Positions 1-9,050 are shown, numbered from the stretch's first letter. The stretch: 64,000 bases of DNA from Ilumatobacteraceae bacterium (GCA_033344875.1 JAWPMO010000001.1:2877595-2941594); one strand, 5' to 3'. A program made the numbers and translations. Notes: a model not told the origin generated them from the sequence alone.

Positions 1-1931
1 GTCAAGATCGTGAGCGGGTCCCCGTCGGGGTCGGTGTCGTTGGCGAGCACGGCCACGTCGATCGAGTCGTCCTCGTCCATCGCGACGGTGTCGTCGCGAG
101 CGATCGGGGGATCGGGTACCGCGCTGACCGAGATCACCACCGACGCCGACGAACGTGCGCCGCGGACGTCGACCGCCGTGTACCGGAAGGTCGTCTCACC
201 GGACCAGTTCGGCAAGGGGACGAACCGGAAACGGGTGGGGCCGACACGGGTGATCGTACCGTTCGCCGGCACCGAGTCGAGCGACGCCGACGTCACCCGT
301 GCGTCGTTGGCCGCAACGTCGATCTCGACCGGCGAACCCTCAGCGGTCGCCGCGAGGTCGTCGACCGCCACCGGCCCGGGCGGCGCCGTCGTGGTCGTCG
401 TCGTGGTGGTCGGAGTGGTCGTCGGAGTGGTCGTCGGAGTGGTCGTCGGAGTGGTCGTCGGAGTGGTCGTGGTCGACGTGGACGTGGTGACCGACGGGGT
501 GACCGGAGTGGACGGCGTGGTCGTGGGCGGCACGGGAGCCGACGGGATTCGACCGTCGGAGATCGAGATGTTCGGGCGGAACGGGAGCGTCACGACCACC
601 GTTGTCGTCGCGGCCGTGGACGGCGCCGACGTGGACGTCGACGGCCGGACGGTCGTGGTCGTGGTCGTGCTCGTCGGCGGGCTGGTCGTCGGCGCGGCGG
701 TCGGCACCACCGTGCTCGCGGGTGTGGTGGATTCCGGGATCGCGATCACCGCACCGGGCAGCACGATGGTGGTCGTGCTGGTCGTCACCGGCATCGTGAC
801 CACGACCTCCTGCCCCGCAGCCTCGACCACGGCGCGATCGGTCGCCGGCGGGTCGAGCAAGCCACCGGCGACGAGCGTCACCGCGGTCGCGGTGGCGCTC
901 ACCGCAGCGCCGGCGACCGAGCCGACCGGCATTCGACCGACGACGGGCAGCTGCGCCAACCACGACAGCGGACCCATGATGAGTCGGAGGCGACCGAGCG
1001 AGATGTTCATGAACGCCCGCACCACACGAGGATCGAACTGCGTGCCGGCACAGCGGGCCAGTTCCTGGCGGCCCTCGACGGCGGTGCCCGCCGCCTTGTA
1101 CGACCGAGCACTGGTGATCACGTCGTAGACGTCGGCGACCGACACGATCCGAGCTGCGAGCGAAATCTCCTCACCGGAGATCCCCGATGGGTAACCGCCA
1201 CCGTCCCAGCGCTCGTGGTGCTCACCGACGGCATCGACCCACTCGCCGAGCCAGCCCCGCAGCGGTTGGCACATCTCGGCGCCCCAACCCGGGTGCTGTT
1301 TGATGATCTCGAACTCGGCGTCGTCCAGCCGACCGGGTTTGTTGAGGATCTCGCCCGGGACGAACAGCTTCCCGACATCATGGGCGAGTCCGGCCCACTG
1401 GAGCAGGTCGAGCTCGTGCGAGTCGAGGCCGAGTTCTTCGCCGATCATCCGGCTGTAGGCCCGCACACGTTCGGCATGGCCACGGGTGAGGCGGTCGTGT
1501 GCGCTCAGATCGGCGACGAGCTCGATCAGCGTCTCTGCAGCGAGCGCTGGATCGTCAGGGAGACCGGTCTGGCGGAGTTCTGCGATCCGCAACTTGAGCT
1601 GATGCACAGTCTGCGTTCGCATGGCGGTCTTGAAGCGCGACGGCGCCTGATCCGGGAACACGAGCGAGAGTTGCAGGAGTGCGGCCAGCGGCAGCAGCTT
1701 GCGGGCGAGACGGTCGGCGACGAACAGCACGCCGGTCGCGAACACGCTGAGCGCGATCCACCAGACGATCGTCGAGAGGAGCTCCGCCGGTCGTGGAACC
1801 ACCTTCGAGATCAGATGGGTCGCCGCGACCGAGATGAGGATCGGGGCGATGAAGACAAGCGCCTTGATCCCGAACGCGGCGCGCGGACGCCCCGTCCAAC
1901 GACTCTGCTGCGGCCGCTCCTCAGCGCTCAT
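1..1931 (-). CDS. HD-GYP phosphodiesterase with Thr-rich linker and cadherin-like repeats (partial, runs off left edge)
   Basis: The frame is open from the ATG at 1931 to the window edge, with 643 codons visible. The N-terminus has two hydrophobic segments (about residues 17-36 and 47-66). An HD-GYP domain follows, with HD at about 184-185 (HDVGK) and the signature HHERWDGGGYP at about 237-247. Known HD-GYP domains hydrolyse cyclic di-GMP in the cytoplasm. After it come a further hydrophobic segment, a long Thr/Pro/Ser-rich stretch with runs of TTTPT, and then repeats of the type DDxxxxxEDxxxxIDVLANDTDxDGD, typical of cadherin-like or VCBS-like adhesion modules. The inferred layout is a cytoplasmic catalytic domain tied through the membrane to an extracellular adhesive region. 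The repetitive Val-coding reading on the other strand is only its shadow. The C-terminus is not visible. Confidence 0.85.
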   Translation of the reverse strand, partial: MSAEERPQQSRWTGRPRAAFGIKALVFIAPILISVAATHLISKVVPRPAELLSTIVWWIALSVFATGVLFVADRLARKLLPLAALLQLSLVFPDQAPSRFKTAMRTQTVHQLKLRIAELRQTGLPDDPALAAETLIELVADLSAHDRLTRGHAERVRAYSRMIGEELGLDSHELDLLQWAGLAHDVGKLFVPGEILNKPGRLDDAEFEIIKQHPGWGAEMCQPLRGWLGEWVDAVGEHHERWDGGGYPSGISGEEISLAARIVSVADVYDVITSARSYKAAGTAVEGRQELARCAGTQFDPRVVRAFMNISLGRLRLIMGPLSWLAQLPVVGRMPVGSVAGAAVSATATAVTLVAGGLLDPPATDRAVVEAAGQEVVVTMPVTTSTTTIVLPGAVIAIPESTTPASTVVPTAAPTTSPPTSTTTTTTVRPSTSTSAPSTAATTTVVVTLPFRPNISISDGRIPSAPVPPTTTPSTPVTPSVTTSTSTTTTPTTTPTTTPTTTPTTTPTTTTTTTTAPPGPVAVDDLAATAEGSPVEIDVAANDARVTSASLDSVPANGTITRVGPTRFRFVPLPNWSGETTFRYTAVDVRGARSSASVVISVSAVPDPPIARDDTVAMDEDDSIDVAVLANDTDPDGDPLTIL

Positions 1932-2015
1932 TCGCCGATCACATAGGTGTATCGGCTCGGTCCGCTACCGGGTTGAGACGAAACGACGAACTCGCCGGGC
2001 GTGCGATCGCCGGCG

Positions 2016-2837
2016 TCAGCTGCCGTAGCTGACGCCGAGACCGGCTCGGGCGTCGGCGTTCACCCCGTAGGGCGGGATCGGGTAGCGCAATCCGTTGCGC
2101 GAGAGCGCGTCGAGACCGTCGATCACCTTCGGGAGGTACGACGGCGGGATCGCCATGAGGAGTTCGTCCTCCATCACCCCGCCGTACCGACGCTCGGCGA
2201 AGCACGGGATCGAGAGGCTCGGCTCGCCGGTGGCCAATGCCCTGCCCCACGAGTCGGCGCACGACGACTCGCCGACGCAGCCCCACTCGAGCTTGCGGTA
2301 CCCGGTCCACTGGAGCCCGTTGACGAACAGGATCATCTGCGCCGGGGTGGCGTAGATCAGGCAGATGTCGGGCGGGTCGAGGCGTCCGCTCGCGAGCGGC
2401 GACACGGCGAGCGCTTCGTGCTCACCGAACGACGGGAGGTCCATCGCGGCCTGGTGCGCGGCGGCGTCGGCGGGTGTGGCGTACCAGACGCCGGAGTACT
2501 GCCGACCCTCGAGCCACTCGTCGTCTCGGGGGTGCAGGCCGACCACGGCCGCGCACTGGTCGCCGACCAGGTCGTCCACGGTGATGCCGACGGTCCATCC
2601 GTTGCGGGCGGCCTGTCCCACGATCTGGTCGGTGGTGTGGATCGCGCCGGGCCGCCGGATCTTCGGCACCGCCTCCATCTCGGCGACGGTCGCGAATCGC
2701 TTCATGCCGATCGGTGTGGTCCGGAGCCGGAGCAACCGGTTCAGGTCGTCGACGATCCTCCGTCCGTGGAACTCGTCGCCGACGCGAACCGGCGTGCCGT
2801 CTCCTGAGCTGCCGAGGCTGTCATCCGTCGTGACCAT
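2016..2837 (-). CDS. DUF169 family protein
   Basis: This 273-residue protein resembles the DUF169 family: an N-terminal IVDDLNRLLRLRTTPIGMKRF segment, a central CAAVVGLHP region, and a C-terminal half with LDPPDICLIYATPAQMILFVNGLQW and a Cys-containing GCVGESSCADSW patch. Members of the family are cytoplasmic and have no firmly known reaction; several sit near redox or methanogenesis-related genes. The ATG at 2837 is used; a GTG one codon further in is equally possible. There is no signal peptide or membrane segment. It lies downstream of the MaoC-like gene on the same strand, with a 38-base gap. Family call is fairly secure, function unknown. Confidence 0.75.
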   Translation of the reverse strand: MVTTDDSLGSSGDGTPVRVGDEFHGRRIVDDLNRLLRLRTTPIGMKRFATVAEMEAVPKIRRPGAIHTTDQIVGQAARNGWTVGITVDDLVGDQCAAVVGLHPRDDEWLEGRQYSGVWYATPADAAAHQAAMDLPSFGEHEALAVSPLASGRLDPPDICLIYATPAQMILFVNGLQWTGYRKLEWGCVGESSCADSWGRALATGEPSLSIPCFAERRYGGVMEDELLMAIPPSYLPKVIDGLDALSRNGLRYPIPPYGVNADARAGLGVSYGS

Positions 2838-2875
2838 GCGGCCACCGTACGACCTGGTGCCGGGCGACGCCGGAT

Positions 2876-3802
2876 TCAGAGGCGGTCGGCCGGGTACCCG
2901 GCGAACGAGGCCTTGAACACGCCGGAGTGCAACATCACGGTCGCGGCGTGGCGGCCGGTCGCGGCGGACATGACCCGGGTCTCGACCCAGTGCGACTCGA
3001 CCCGCCGGCTCTGTCCGATGGCCAGCACCTCACGTTCGAGGCGGTACTCCTCGCCGACGAACAACGGGCCGTCGATCGCACGGACCTCGAGGTCGATGAA
3101 CAGGCCGACGGCGGGTCCGCGCACCGGCAGCCGTGTCCCGACCTTGTGGGCGAGCACGCTGTACATCTCGAACGGCAGGATCGGGCGGCCCCACGGCGTG
3201 TCGTCGGTGTCGTACCAGGGGGTGCGTTCGGTGATCGCGTCGAGCTTGCGACGGAGCGAGAAGGGGTAGAGGTGGCCGTTGTCGGTGTCGAGTTCGACCG
3301 TCACCACCGGCGGCTCGCCGTGTACGGGACCGAGTTCGATCTGGTCGACGATGAACAGGTCGCCCGCGTCGCGGGCCTGCATCTTGGCCAGGCGGTCGCG
3401 GAGCTCGGTCGGCGCCGACGCGTCGACGGTGGCCGAACCGGTCAGAACCGGCGACCCGTCACCCTTCACCGCGTCGATGCGCGCGGCACCGTCGTCGCCA
3501 GGGGTGAACGAGGCGGTGACCGTCTCGCCCTCGACCACCATGTTCAGGAAGTGGGCGCTCACGCAGCCGGTCTCGAACCAGCGCTGCCCCCACTGGTCGA
3601 ACGCCAGCAGGTCGATCTGGCTGAAGTGGGTCGGTCCCTCGATCGGCGCGCCCGACAGACCGAGGTCGCCGGCGACGGCGTCGTCGTGCACACTCGCGTG
3701 ACCGTCGTACTCCTGATCGCCGAGGAGTTGGCGCGGTGCTCGTTCGGGGCCGTGCCGCACCCCTGCGTCGTCGGTGGTGATGGACGAGGTGTCGAACGCC
3801 AT
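2876..3802 (-). CDS. MaoC-like (hotdog-fold) dehydratase domain protein
   Basis: The 308-residue product has two halves with hotdog-like features. The first includes GDLGLSGAPIEGPTHFSQIDLLAFDQWGQRW and HFLNMVVEGETVTASF, similar to MaoC/enoyl-CoA hydratase 2 and FAS hydratase segments. The second includes LPFEMYSVLAHK and a region resembling a second hotdog unit. Known relatives hydrate enoyl-CoA or bind acyl thioesters; the substrate here cannot be read from sequence. The ATG at 3802 (MAFDTSS) is preferred over an upstream start at 3826, because the extra eight residues look like leader. The two-domain length fits a double-hotdog fold. Placement in the superfamily is moderately sure, specific function is not. 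Confidence 0.6.
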   Translation of the reverse strand: MAFDTSSITTDDAGVRHGPERAPRQLLGDQEYDGHASVHDDAVAGDLGLSGAPIEGPTHFSQIDLLAFDQWGQRWFETGCVSAHFLNMVVEGETVTASFTPGDDGAARIDAVKGDGSPVLTGSATVDASAPTELRDRLAKMQARDAGDLFIVDQIELGPVHGEPPVVTVELDTDNGHLYPFSLRRKLDAITERTPWYDTDDTPWGRPILPFEMYSVLAHKVGTRLPVRGPAVGLFIDLEVRAIDGPLFVGEEYRLEREVLAIGQSRRVESHWVETRVMSAATGRHAATVMLHSGVFKASFAGYPADRL

Positions 3803-3883
3803 CGTTCGATCGTAGGAGCCGACCACTCGCCGATCGTCAGCGTGCTCGTTCGGTGGCGATCGGTGCGTCGTCGGGTCGAACCG

Positions 3884-4354
3884 TCAGGTGTCGACGGTGC
3901 CGCTCTCGCCGACGTCGGGCGGCGAGTCCATCAGGAACGCCTTCGCCATCCCGGCCATCTGGGCGAGCTTGTTCGGGGCCGTCCAGTACTCCCACCGGTC
4001 GGCGTGCACCTGGAGCGCCACGGCGCTCTCCGGTCCGTCGGGGAAGTACGTGTCGGTCATCTCGTCCCACAGGTCGCTCAGCAGTGAGGTGCCCTCGACG
4101 TACTCGGCGCGGCCGACGACCGAGATCCAGGTGCGGCCATCGTCGACGAGCGAGACGTTCATCGCCTGTCCGCCGATCGCCCAGTCGGCCTCGCGGCCGA
4201 CGATGAAGTACACGTCGCCGTTCTCGTCGATGCGCTGCACCGTGAGTGGACGGGACGACAGCAGACCGTGCTCGTCGATGGTGGTCGCCATCACGATCCG
4301 GACCTCCTCGACCCGTTCGCGCAACTCGTCGATGGTCAATGGTTCGTCGCTCAT
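3884..4354 (-). CDS. pyridoxamine 5'-phosphate oxidase-like flavin-binding protein
   Basis: This 156-residue protein has the split-barrel pattern of the general-stress-protein 26/PNPOx-like group: RIVMATTIDEHGLLSSRPLTVQ, VYFIVGREADWAIGG, a VSLVDDGRTWISVVGRAEYVEG strand pair, and a C-terminal VHADRWEYWTAPNKLAQM segment. Known members bind FMN, F420 or heme and often respond to stress. The ATG at 4354 opens the domain directly. It is divergent from the SMP-30-like gene that starts at 4415, so the 60-base gap should hold promoters for both. Which cofactor it binds cannot be told from sequence alone. Confidence 0.8.
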   Translation of the reverse strand: MSDEPLTIDELRERVEEVRIVMATTIDEHGLLSSRPLTVQRIDENGDVYFIVGREADWAIGGQAMNVSLVDDGRTWISVVGRAEYVEGTSLLSDLWDEMTDTYFPDGPESAVALQVHADRWEYWTAPNKLAQMAGMAKAFLMDSPPDVGESGTVDT

Positions 4355-4414
4355 GGGCTTGGCGATACCCGGCTCGGCAGCGCCTCAACCGCGACCACGA
4401 CGTAGGTTCGGCGC

Positions 4415-5263
4415 ATGGACGAGTGGTCGCTGTTGGTGGACGGGGTCGATTTCGGGGAGGGGCCGCGCTGGCGCGACGGCGCACTCTGGTACTCCGATTT
4501 CCACCAGCGTGCGGTGTACCGGGTGAGCGCCGACGGCGAGCGCACGGCGGTGTACGACGGACTCGACGACCGACCTTCGGGGATGGGCTGGTTGCCCGAC
4601 GGCACGTTCCTCGTCGTGTTCATGACCAGCCGCCGTGTGATGTGCGACCGGGGCGACGGGCGGTTGGTCGAGTACGCCGACCTCTCGTCGATCGCCACCC
4701 ACCACTGCAACGACCTGATCGTCGATCGTCACGGCAACGCGTTCGTGGGCAACTTCGGGTTCGATCTCGAAGCGCTCGCGTCGTTCGCCCCGGCCGACCT
4801 CGCCGTCGTCCGCCCCGACGGATCGGTAGCGGTGGCGGCACCCGACATGGCGTTCCCGAACGGTGCGGTCATCACGCCCGACGACACCACGTTGATCGTC
4901 GGCCAGTCGTTCGGCGGGAACTACATCGCGTTCACGATGCACGACGACGGCACGCTGACCGACCGCCGGCAGTGGGCCGAGATCCCCGGCACCGCACCCG
5001 ACGGCTGCGCCCTCGACGACGCCGGTGGGATCTGGTTCAGCGACGCGCTCGGTTCACAGGTCGTGCGCGTCGAGGAGGGCGGCAACGTCACCGATCGCAT
5101 CGCCACACCGATGCCGACGTTCGCGTGCATGCTCGGCGGCGACGACGGCCGCACCCTGTTCGCGCTGTGCTCACCCGGTTCGCATCCCGACGAGAGCGCC
5201 GGCAAGGCCGCCGGGGCGATCTACACGCGCACGGTCGAACACGCCCACGCCGGTCGCCCGTAG
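4415..5263 (+). CDS. SMP-30/gluconolactonase-like hydrolase
   Basis: The 282-residue product fits a six-bladed beta-propeller of the SMP-30/gluconolactonase/LRE type. It opens with DGVDFGEGPRWRDGALWYSDF, carrying the metal-ligand Glu in the EGP motif, and has the later ligands expected at HCNDLIVDRHGNAFVGNFGF and PNGAVITPDD. DGCALDDAGGIWFSDA matches the last conserved blade. Known relatives hydrolyse sugar lactones or organophosphates with a divalent cation. It has no signal peptide. The exonuclease III gene begins one base after its stop, so the two probably share a transcript although their functions look unrelated. Confidence 0.85.
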   Translation: MDEWSLLVDGVDFGEGPRWRDGALWYSDFHQRAVYRVSADGERTAVYDGLDDRPSGMGWLPDGTFLVVFMTSRRVMCDRGDGRLVEYADLSSIATHHCNDLIVDRHGNAFVGNFGFDLEALASFAPADLAVVRPDGSVAVAAPDMAFPNGAVITPDDTTLIVGQSFGGNYIAFTMHDDGTLTDRRQWAEIPGTAPDGCALDDAGGIWFSDALGSQVVRVEEGGNVTDRIATPMPTFACMLGGDDGRTLFALCSPGSHPDESAGKAAGAIYTRTVEHAHAGRP

Positions 5264-5264
5264 C

Positions 5265-6038
5265 GTGCGGCTCGCCACCTGGAACGTCAACTCGATCCGC
5301 ACCCGGGTCGACGCCGTCGTCGCCTGGATCGAGCGACACGAACCCGACGTGCTGCTGTTGCAGGAGACCAAGTGCACCGACGCGATGTTCGACACTCCCG
5401 AGATCGCAGGTCGTCTCACGACACTCGGACACGAATTCGTGCACCACGGCACCAACCACTACAACGGGGTCGCGATCCTCAGCCGGTGCGGGCTCGGCGA
5501 CGTGTCCGTCGGGTTCGCTGACCGTCGCGACGGCGCGTTCGGAGAGGCCCGTCTGCTCGCCGCCACGTGCGCGGGCGTGCGGGTGCACAACGTGTACGTG
5601 CCGAACGGCCGCAAGGCGTACACACCACATTGGGAGGCCAAGGTGGCCTGGCTGCGCCACCTCCGCACCGTGGTCGACGCGACCGTGCCGACGATCGTCG
5701 CCGGTGACATGAACGTGCAGCGGGCCGACATCGACGTGTACGACCCGAAACGCTGGCGGAACCGCAACCACGCCACGCCGGAGGAACGCGCCGCGCTCGC
5801 TGCGCTGATCGACGCCGGGCTCCACGACGTCGTGCGCGACCGGCACCCTGACCCCGGCGTGTACACCTGGTGGAACCACGCCGCGGAACAGTTCAGCCGG
5901 AATCGCGGGATGCGGATCGACCTCGTCCTCGCCGGCCGCGCGGTGGCCGCCCGGGTGCGCGACGCCTGGATCGACACCGACGAACGCGGGCGCACTCGCA
6001 GCAGCGACCACGCCCCGGTCGTCGTCGACCTCACCTGA
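5265..6038 (+). CDS. xthA: exodeoxyribonuclease III (AP endonuclease)
   Basis: The product (257 residues from the GTG at 5265) is an exonuclease III/APE-type nuclease. It starts with the usual RLATWNVNSIRTR and has LLLQETKC with the metal-binding Glu. GDMNVQRADIDVYDP supplies the catalytic Asp and Asn, and the C-terminal SSDHAPVVVDL supplies the Asp-His pair. Such enzymes cut the backbone at abasic sites during base-excision repair. The GTG start is chosen because it places the conserved beta strand at the very N-terminus, one base after the stop of the upstream gene. Length is normal for the family. Confidence 0.93.
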   Translation: MRLATWNVNSIRTRVDAVVAWIERHEPDVLLLQETKCTDAMFDTPEIAGRLTTLGHEFVHHGTNHYNGVAILSRCGLGDVSVGFADRRDGAFGEARLLAATCAGVRVHNVYVPNGRKAYTPHWEAKVAWLRHLRTVVDATVPTIVAGDMNVQRADIDVYDPKRWRNRNHATPEERAALAALIDAGLHDVVRDRHPDPGVYTWWNHAAEQFSRNRGMRIDLVLAGRAVAARVRDAWIDTDERGRTRSSDHAPVVVDLT

Positions 6039-6097
6039 CGCCGTCGCCCACAACGCCGACCCGCCCGGTCACCCGAGCCCGTCCTCCACCGGAAGCC

Positions 6098-6324
6098 ATG
6101 TCGCGAGTCTGTGCCCTCCACGCACAGAACCGCGCCACGCCCTGCCGCGGCACGCTTCCATCGGGACCGTGTCGCCAACCCTGGCCCGCCCCATCCTTGA
6201 CCCGGAACCGTGTCGCGAAATCGGGCCCCACACGCACAAGACCGCGACACGGCCCCACAGACCCGGCCTGCACTCGAGGCCGTGTCGCGGCTTCAGGGCC
6301 CACACGCACAGAACCGCGACACGC
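6098..6324 (+). repeat. array A of GTGTCGCG-N25-CGCGACAC elements (2 intact, 2 degenerate)
   Basis: Left arms (GTGTCGCG or close) start at 6098, 6169, 6210 and 6282. The units at 6210 and 6282 are complete, with the right arm CGCGACAC exactly 25 bases after the left arm. The unit at 6098 has a damaged right arm and that at 6169 lacks one. The array fills the gap between the convergent xthA and GlsB-like genes, and no coding feature was seen in that gap (6039-6389). Confidence 0.85.
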
Positions 6325-6389
6325 CCTGCCGACGTGGGGTGCGCGGTCGGCCACCGGCGTCGCCGGCGCCCAGGCTGTCTTCGGGCGGG

Positions 6390-6668
6390 TCAGCGGCGGC
6401 GTGAACCGGACCGACGGGGGCCGAGACCGGCGATCGCCTGGAGCACCAGCAGGAACACCACGGCGCCGACCGCGGCGACGAGGATGCTGCGGATCGAGAA
6501 CTCGTCGACTCCCTCCTCGTCGATGGTGGCCATCAGCCACCCACCCACGATCGCTCCGACCACACCGACGATCATCGTGTAGATGCACCCCGCACGATCG
6601 TCCTTGACGATCCAGCGGGCCAGCCATCCGGCGAGCAACCCGACGACGATCCATCCGACCAGACTCAT
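6390..6668 (-). CDS. GlsB/YeaQ/YmgE family membrane protein
   Basis: This 92-residue protein has three hydrophobic segments and the glycine-rich pattern of the transglycosylase-associated (GlsB/YeaQ/YmgE) family: GWIVVGLLAGWLARWI at the start, then IYTMIVGVVGAIVGGWL, then a C-terminal ILVAAVGAVVFLLVL helix. Family members are small inner-membrane proteins linked to stress responses, with no established enzymatic role despite the old name. Its ATG overlaps the stop of the upstream cupin gene by four bases (ATGA), so the two are probably translationally coupled. Confidence 0.85.
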   Translation of the reverse strand: MSLVGWIVVGLLAGWLARWIVKDDRAGCIYTMIVGVVGAIVGGWLMATIDEEGVDEFSIRSILVAAVGAVVFLLVLQAIAGLGPRRSGSRRR

Positions 6669-6958
6669 GTGGCCACGGTATCCGCCGGTCGGTGGAACTC
6701 GACGACGAACCGCACCGGCCCGACGAGCGCGACGTGGTGCACCTGCTCGGGCGGGATCACGACCGATCCGCCCTCGGTGACGCCGAACTCGGCGTCGTCA
6801 CCGAATCCGAACCGCAGCGCGCCCGACCGCACCAGCAACCGACCCCACACGCCCGCCGCGACCCGGTGGTCGCGCAGGAGCCCGGCGGGAACGGAGTTCT
6901 CGTCGAACTCGTCGGTCGTCCGTGCCAGCACGAGTCCGGCGGGGAGATCGGCGGTCAT
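6665..6958 (-). CDS. small cupin-domain protein (TehB/YeaR-like)
   Basis: The 97-residue product reads as a single cupin barrel: SVPAGLLRDHRVAAGVWGRLLVRSGALRF, FGVTEGGSVVIPPEQVHHV and a C-terminal VRFVVEFHRP strand. This matches the DUF1971 (YeaR/TehB C-terminal) type, associated in enterobacteria with nitrite or tellurite response. The metal-binding His positions include those of DHR and QVHHV. It heads a two-gene unit with the GlsB-like membrane protein. Exact role is unknown. Confidence 0.75.
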   Translation of the reverse strand: MTADLPAGLVLARTTDEFDENSVPAGLLRDHRVAAGVWGRLLVRSGALRFGFGDDAEFGVTEGGSVVIPPEQVHHVALVGPVRFVVEFHRPADTVAT

Positions 6959-7107
6959 CGTGTTCGCTCTCGTTCAACGCACATCATCGGTCCCGGTCCT
7001 CCGTCGTCCGACCGTACCCCCATCGGGACATGGGCCGACGGTGCCCGAGCGCTAATGTCGCCGCAACGTCGGAGCACCACCGACGATCAGCGACGCAGGG
7101 GGCGCCC

Positions 7108-8556
7108 ATGACGACGGACTTGCATTGGTGGTCGGCCACCGATCTCGCTGCCGCGATCCGCGGGCGCGAGGTGTCGGCGGCCGAGGCACTGGAGCACCAG
7201 ATCGCGCGCATCGAACGCCTCGACGGCCCGGTCAACGCGATCGTCCACTGGGACGTCGAGCGTGCCCGCGAGGCCGCCCGCTCCGCCGATGCAGCGGTCG
7301 CGGCCGGCCACGACGTCGGGCCGCTGCACGGCGTGCCGATCACGATCAAGGACTCGTTCCAGACCGTGGGGTGTGTCACCACGTCGGGAGCGCCCGAACT
7401 CGCCGACTTCGTCCCGACCGAGGACGCCGCACCCGTCGCCCGCCTCCGCGCCGCCGGGGCCATCCCGTTCGCCAAGTCGAACCTGCCGATCTACGCCGGC
7501 GACATCCAGAGCTTCAACGAGGTGTACGGCACCACCAACAACCCGCACGATCTCGCCCGGACGCCCGGCGGATCGTCCGGCGGCTCGGCGGCAGCGCTCG
7601 CGATGGGATTCACCTCGCTCGAACTGGGCTCCGACATCGGCGGTTCGATCCGAGTGCCGGCCCACTACTCGGGCGTGTCGGGTCACAAGCCGAGCTACGG
7701 GATCGTGGCGGCGCACGGTCAGATCCCCGGCATGCCCGGGACCCTGTCGCAGGCCGACCTCGCGGTCGCCGGGCCCATGTCGCGGTCGGTCCGCGACCTC
7801 GAACTCGCGCTCGACGTGCTCGTCGGGCCCGATCGTTGGAACGCTCCGGCCTGGCGGATCGAACTGCCGCCGCCCCGAGGCGAGGCGCTCGACCAGCTCC
7901 GGATCGGCGCGTGGCTCGACGACGACCACTGCCCGGTCGATGCGTCCACCCGAACCGTGCTCGAGCATCTCGTCGGTCAGATCGAGGCCGCCGGTGGACG
8001 GGTCGACACCGAGGCCCGACCGGGGTTTACGCTCGAGAAGATCGACGGCGTGTTCCGCGATCTCCTCATGGCGGCGCTGGCCGGTGGCACCCCACCCGGC
8101 GAACTCGATCGGCTCGCCGCCACCGCGGGCGACAGCGCCGCCGAACGCGCGGCTCGCTCGACGGCGATGCGCCACCGCGAGTGGCTCGCCCACAACGAAC
8201 GGCGGCTCCAGATCCGCGAGCGCTGGCGTGAGTTCTTCGAGCGGTTCGACATCATCCTGATGCCGGTCCAGCCGCGTGGTGCCATCCCCCACGACCACTC
8301 GATGCCGCAGTGGGACCGCACCGTCGACATCGACGGCGTCGACCGGCCGTACCTCGACCTGTTCGGTTGGACCGGCCCGGCCGGCGCCGGGATGCTGCCG
8401 GCGACCGTCGTACCCGCCGGACTCGGCAGCGACGGTTTGCCGATCGGCGTCCAGATCGTCGGTCCGTACCTCCACGACCGCACGACCCTGCGCGCCGCGG
8501 CACTGATCGCCAAGCTCGCCGGGGGCTGCCCCAAGCCGGCACTCGCGCTCGCGTGA
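7108..8556 (+). CDS. amidase (amidase-signature family)
   Basis: The 482-residue product carries the amidase signature: the catalytic Lys in GVPITIKDSF (about residue 81), the glycine/serine-rich PGGSSGGSAAALAMG (cis-Ser at about 155) and GSDIGGSIRVPAHYSG with the nucleophilic Ser (about 180). The C-terminal half has ERFDIILMPVQPRGAIPHDH and LPIGVQIVGPYLHDRTTL. Such enzymes hydrolyse amides; the natural substrate cannot be read here. The ATG at 7108 is used; the frame extends upstream but the N-terminus is already complete. Its stop overlaps the GTG of thpR (GTGA), so the two are probably cotranscribed. Confidence 0.92.
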   Translation: MTTDLHWWSATDLAAAIRGREVSAAEALEHQIARIERLDGPVNAIVHWDVERAREAARSADAAVAAGHDVGPLHGVPITIKDSFQTVGCVTTSGAPELADFVPTEDAAPVARLRAAGAIPFAKSNLPIYAGDIQSFNEVYGTTNNPHDLARTPGGSSGGSAAALAMGFTSLELGSDIGGSIRVPAHYSGVSGHKPSYGIVAAHGQIPGMPGTLSQADLAVAGPMSRSVRDLELALDVLVGPDRWNAPAWRIELPPPRGEALDQLRIGAWLDDDHCPVDASTRTVLEHLVGQIEAAGGRVDTEARPGFTLEKIDGVFRDLLMAALAGGTPPGELDRLAATAGDSAAERAARSTAMRHREWLAHNERRLQIRERWREFFERFDIILMPVQPRGAIPHDHSMPQWDRTVDIDGVDRPYLDLFGWTGPAGAGMLPATVVPAGLGSDGLPIGVQIVGPYLHDRTTLRAAALIAKLAGGCPKPALALA

Positions 8557-9050
8557 CCCGTCTGTTCGTCGCCGCGTGGCCCGACGCCGAGACGGTCGAG
8601 CAGCTCTCGTCGCTCGACTGGCCGGTCGCGCCGGACATTCGTCGTGTGCCCGATCGGAACCTGCACATCACGCTCCGGTTCCTCGGCGACGTCGATCCAC
8701 GAGCGGCGACCGACCTCCTGAGCACCGCGACATTGCCGGTCGCGACCGCGACGCTCGGGCCATCGGTCGAGCGGCTCGACGGCCGACAGATCGTCGTGCC
8801 CGTCGCCGGTGTCGATCCGCTCGCCGCAGCGGTCCGGTCGGCGACGGCCGCGATCGGCCAACACGACCCACGCCCGTTCCGCGGCCACATCACGATCGCG
8901 CGGACCCGGCGAGGGGGGCCGTCGACCATCGTCGAGGCGCCGGTTCTCGGTACGTTCACGATCGCCGAGGTCGCGCTGGTGGCGAGCGATCTCCAACCCA
9001 CCGGAGCCGTCTATTCGACGCTGGCGACGTTCTCGACCACGCCACGCTGA
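8553..9050 (+). CDS. thpR: RNA 2',3'-cyclic phosphodiesterase (2H family)
   Basis: The 165-residue product has the two HxTx motifs that define the 2H phosphoesterase superfamily: HITLRFLG at about residues 35-42 and HITIARTR at about 111-118. It begins TRLFVAAWPDAET, as in ThpR/LigT proteins. Known members open 2',3'-cyclic phosphates in RNA and can ligate tRNA halves in vitro. The GTG start at 8553 overlaps the amidase stop by four bases, giving a tight two-gene unit. Length is near the family norm, though slightly short. Confidence 0.87.
   Translation: MTRLFVAAWPDAETVEQLSSLDWPVAPDIRRVPDRNLHITLRFLGDVDPRAATDLLSTATLPVATATLGPSVERLDGRQIVVPVAGVDPLAAAVRSATAAIGQHDPRPFRGHITIARTRRGGPSTIVEAPVLGTFTIAEVALVASDLQPTGAVYSTLATFSTTPR

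Noticed and set aside
10-1128. A plus-strand frame full of Val repeats
   Set aside because: It is the reverse of the Thr/Pro-rich linker of the minus-strand HD-GYP gene, which has clear domains; the Val frame has no homology or sensible start.
4246-5712. A 488-codon Arg-rich plus-strand frame
   Set aside because: It is a shifted reading of the SMP-30-like and exonuclease III genes; high GC gives long Arg-rich shadows throughout this window.
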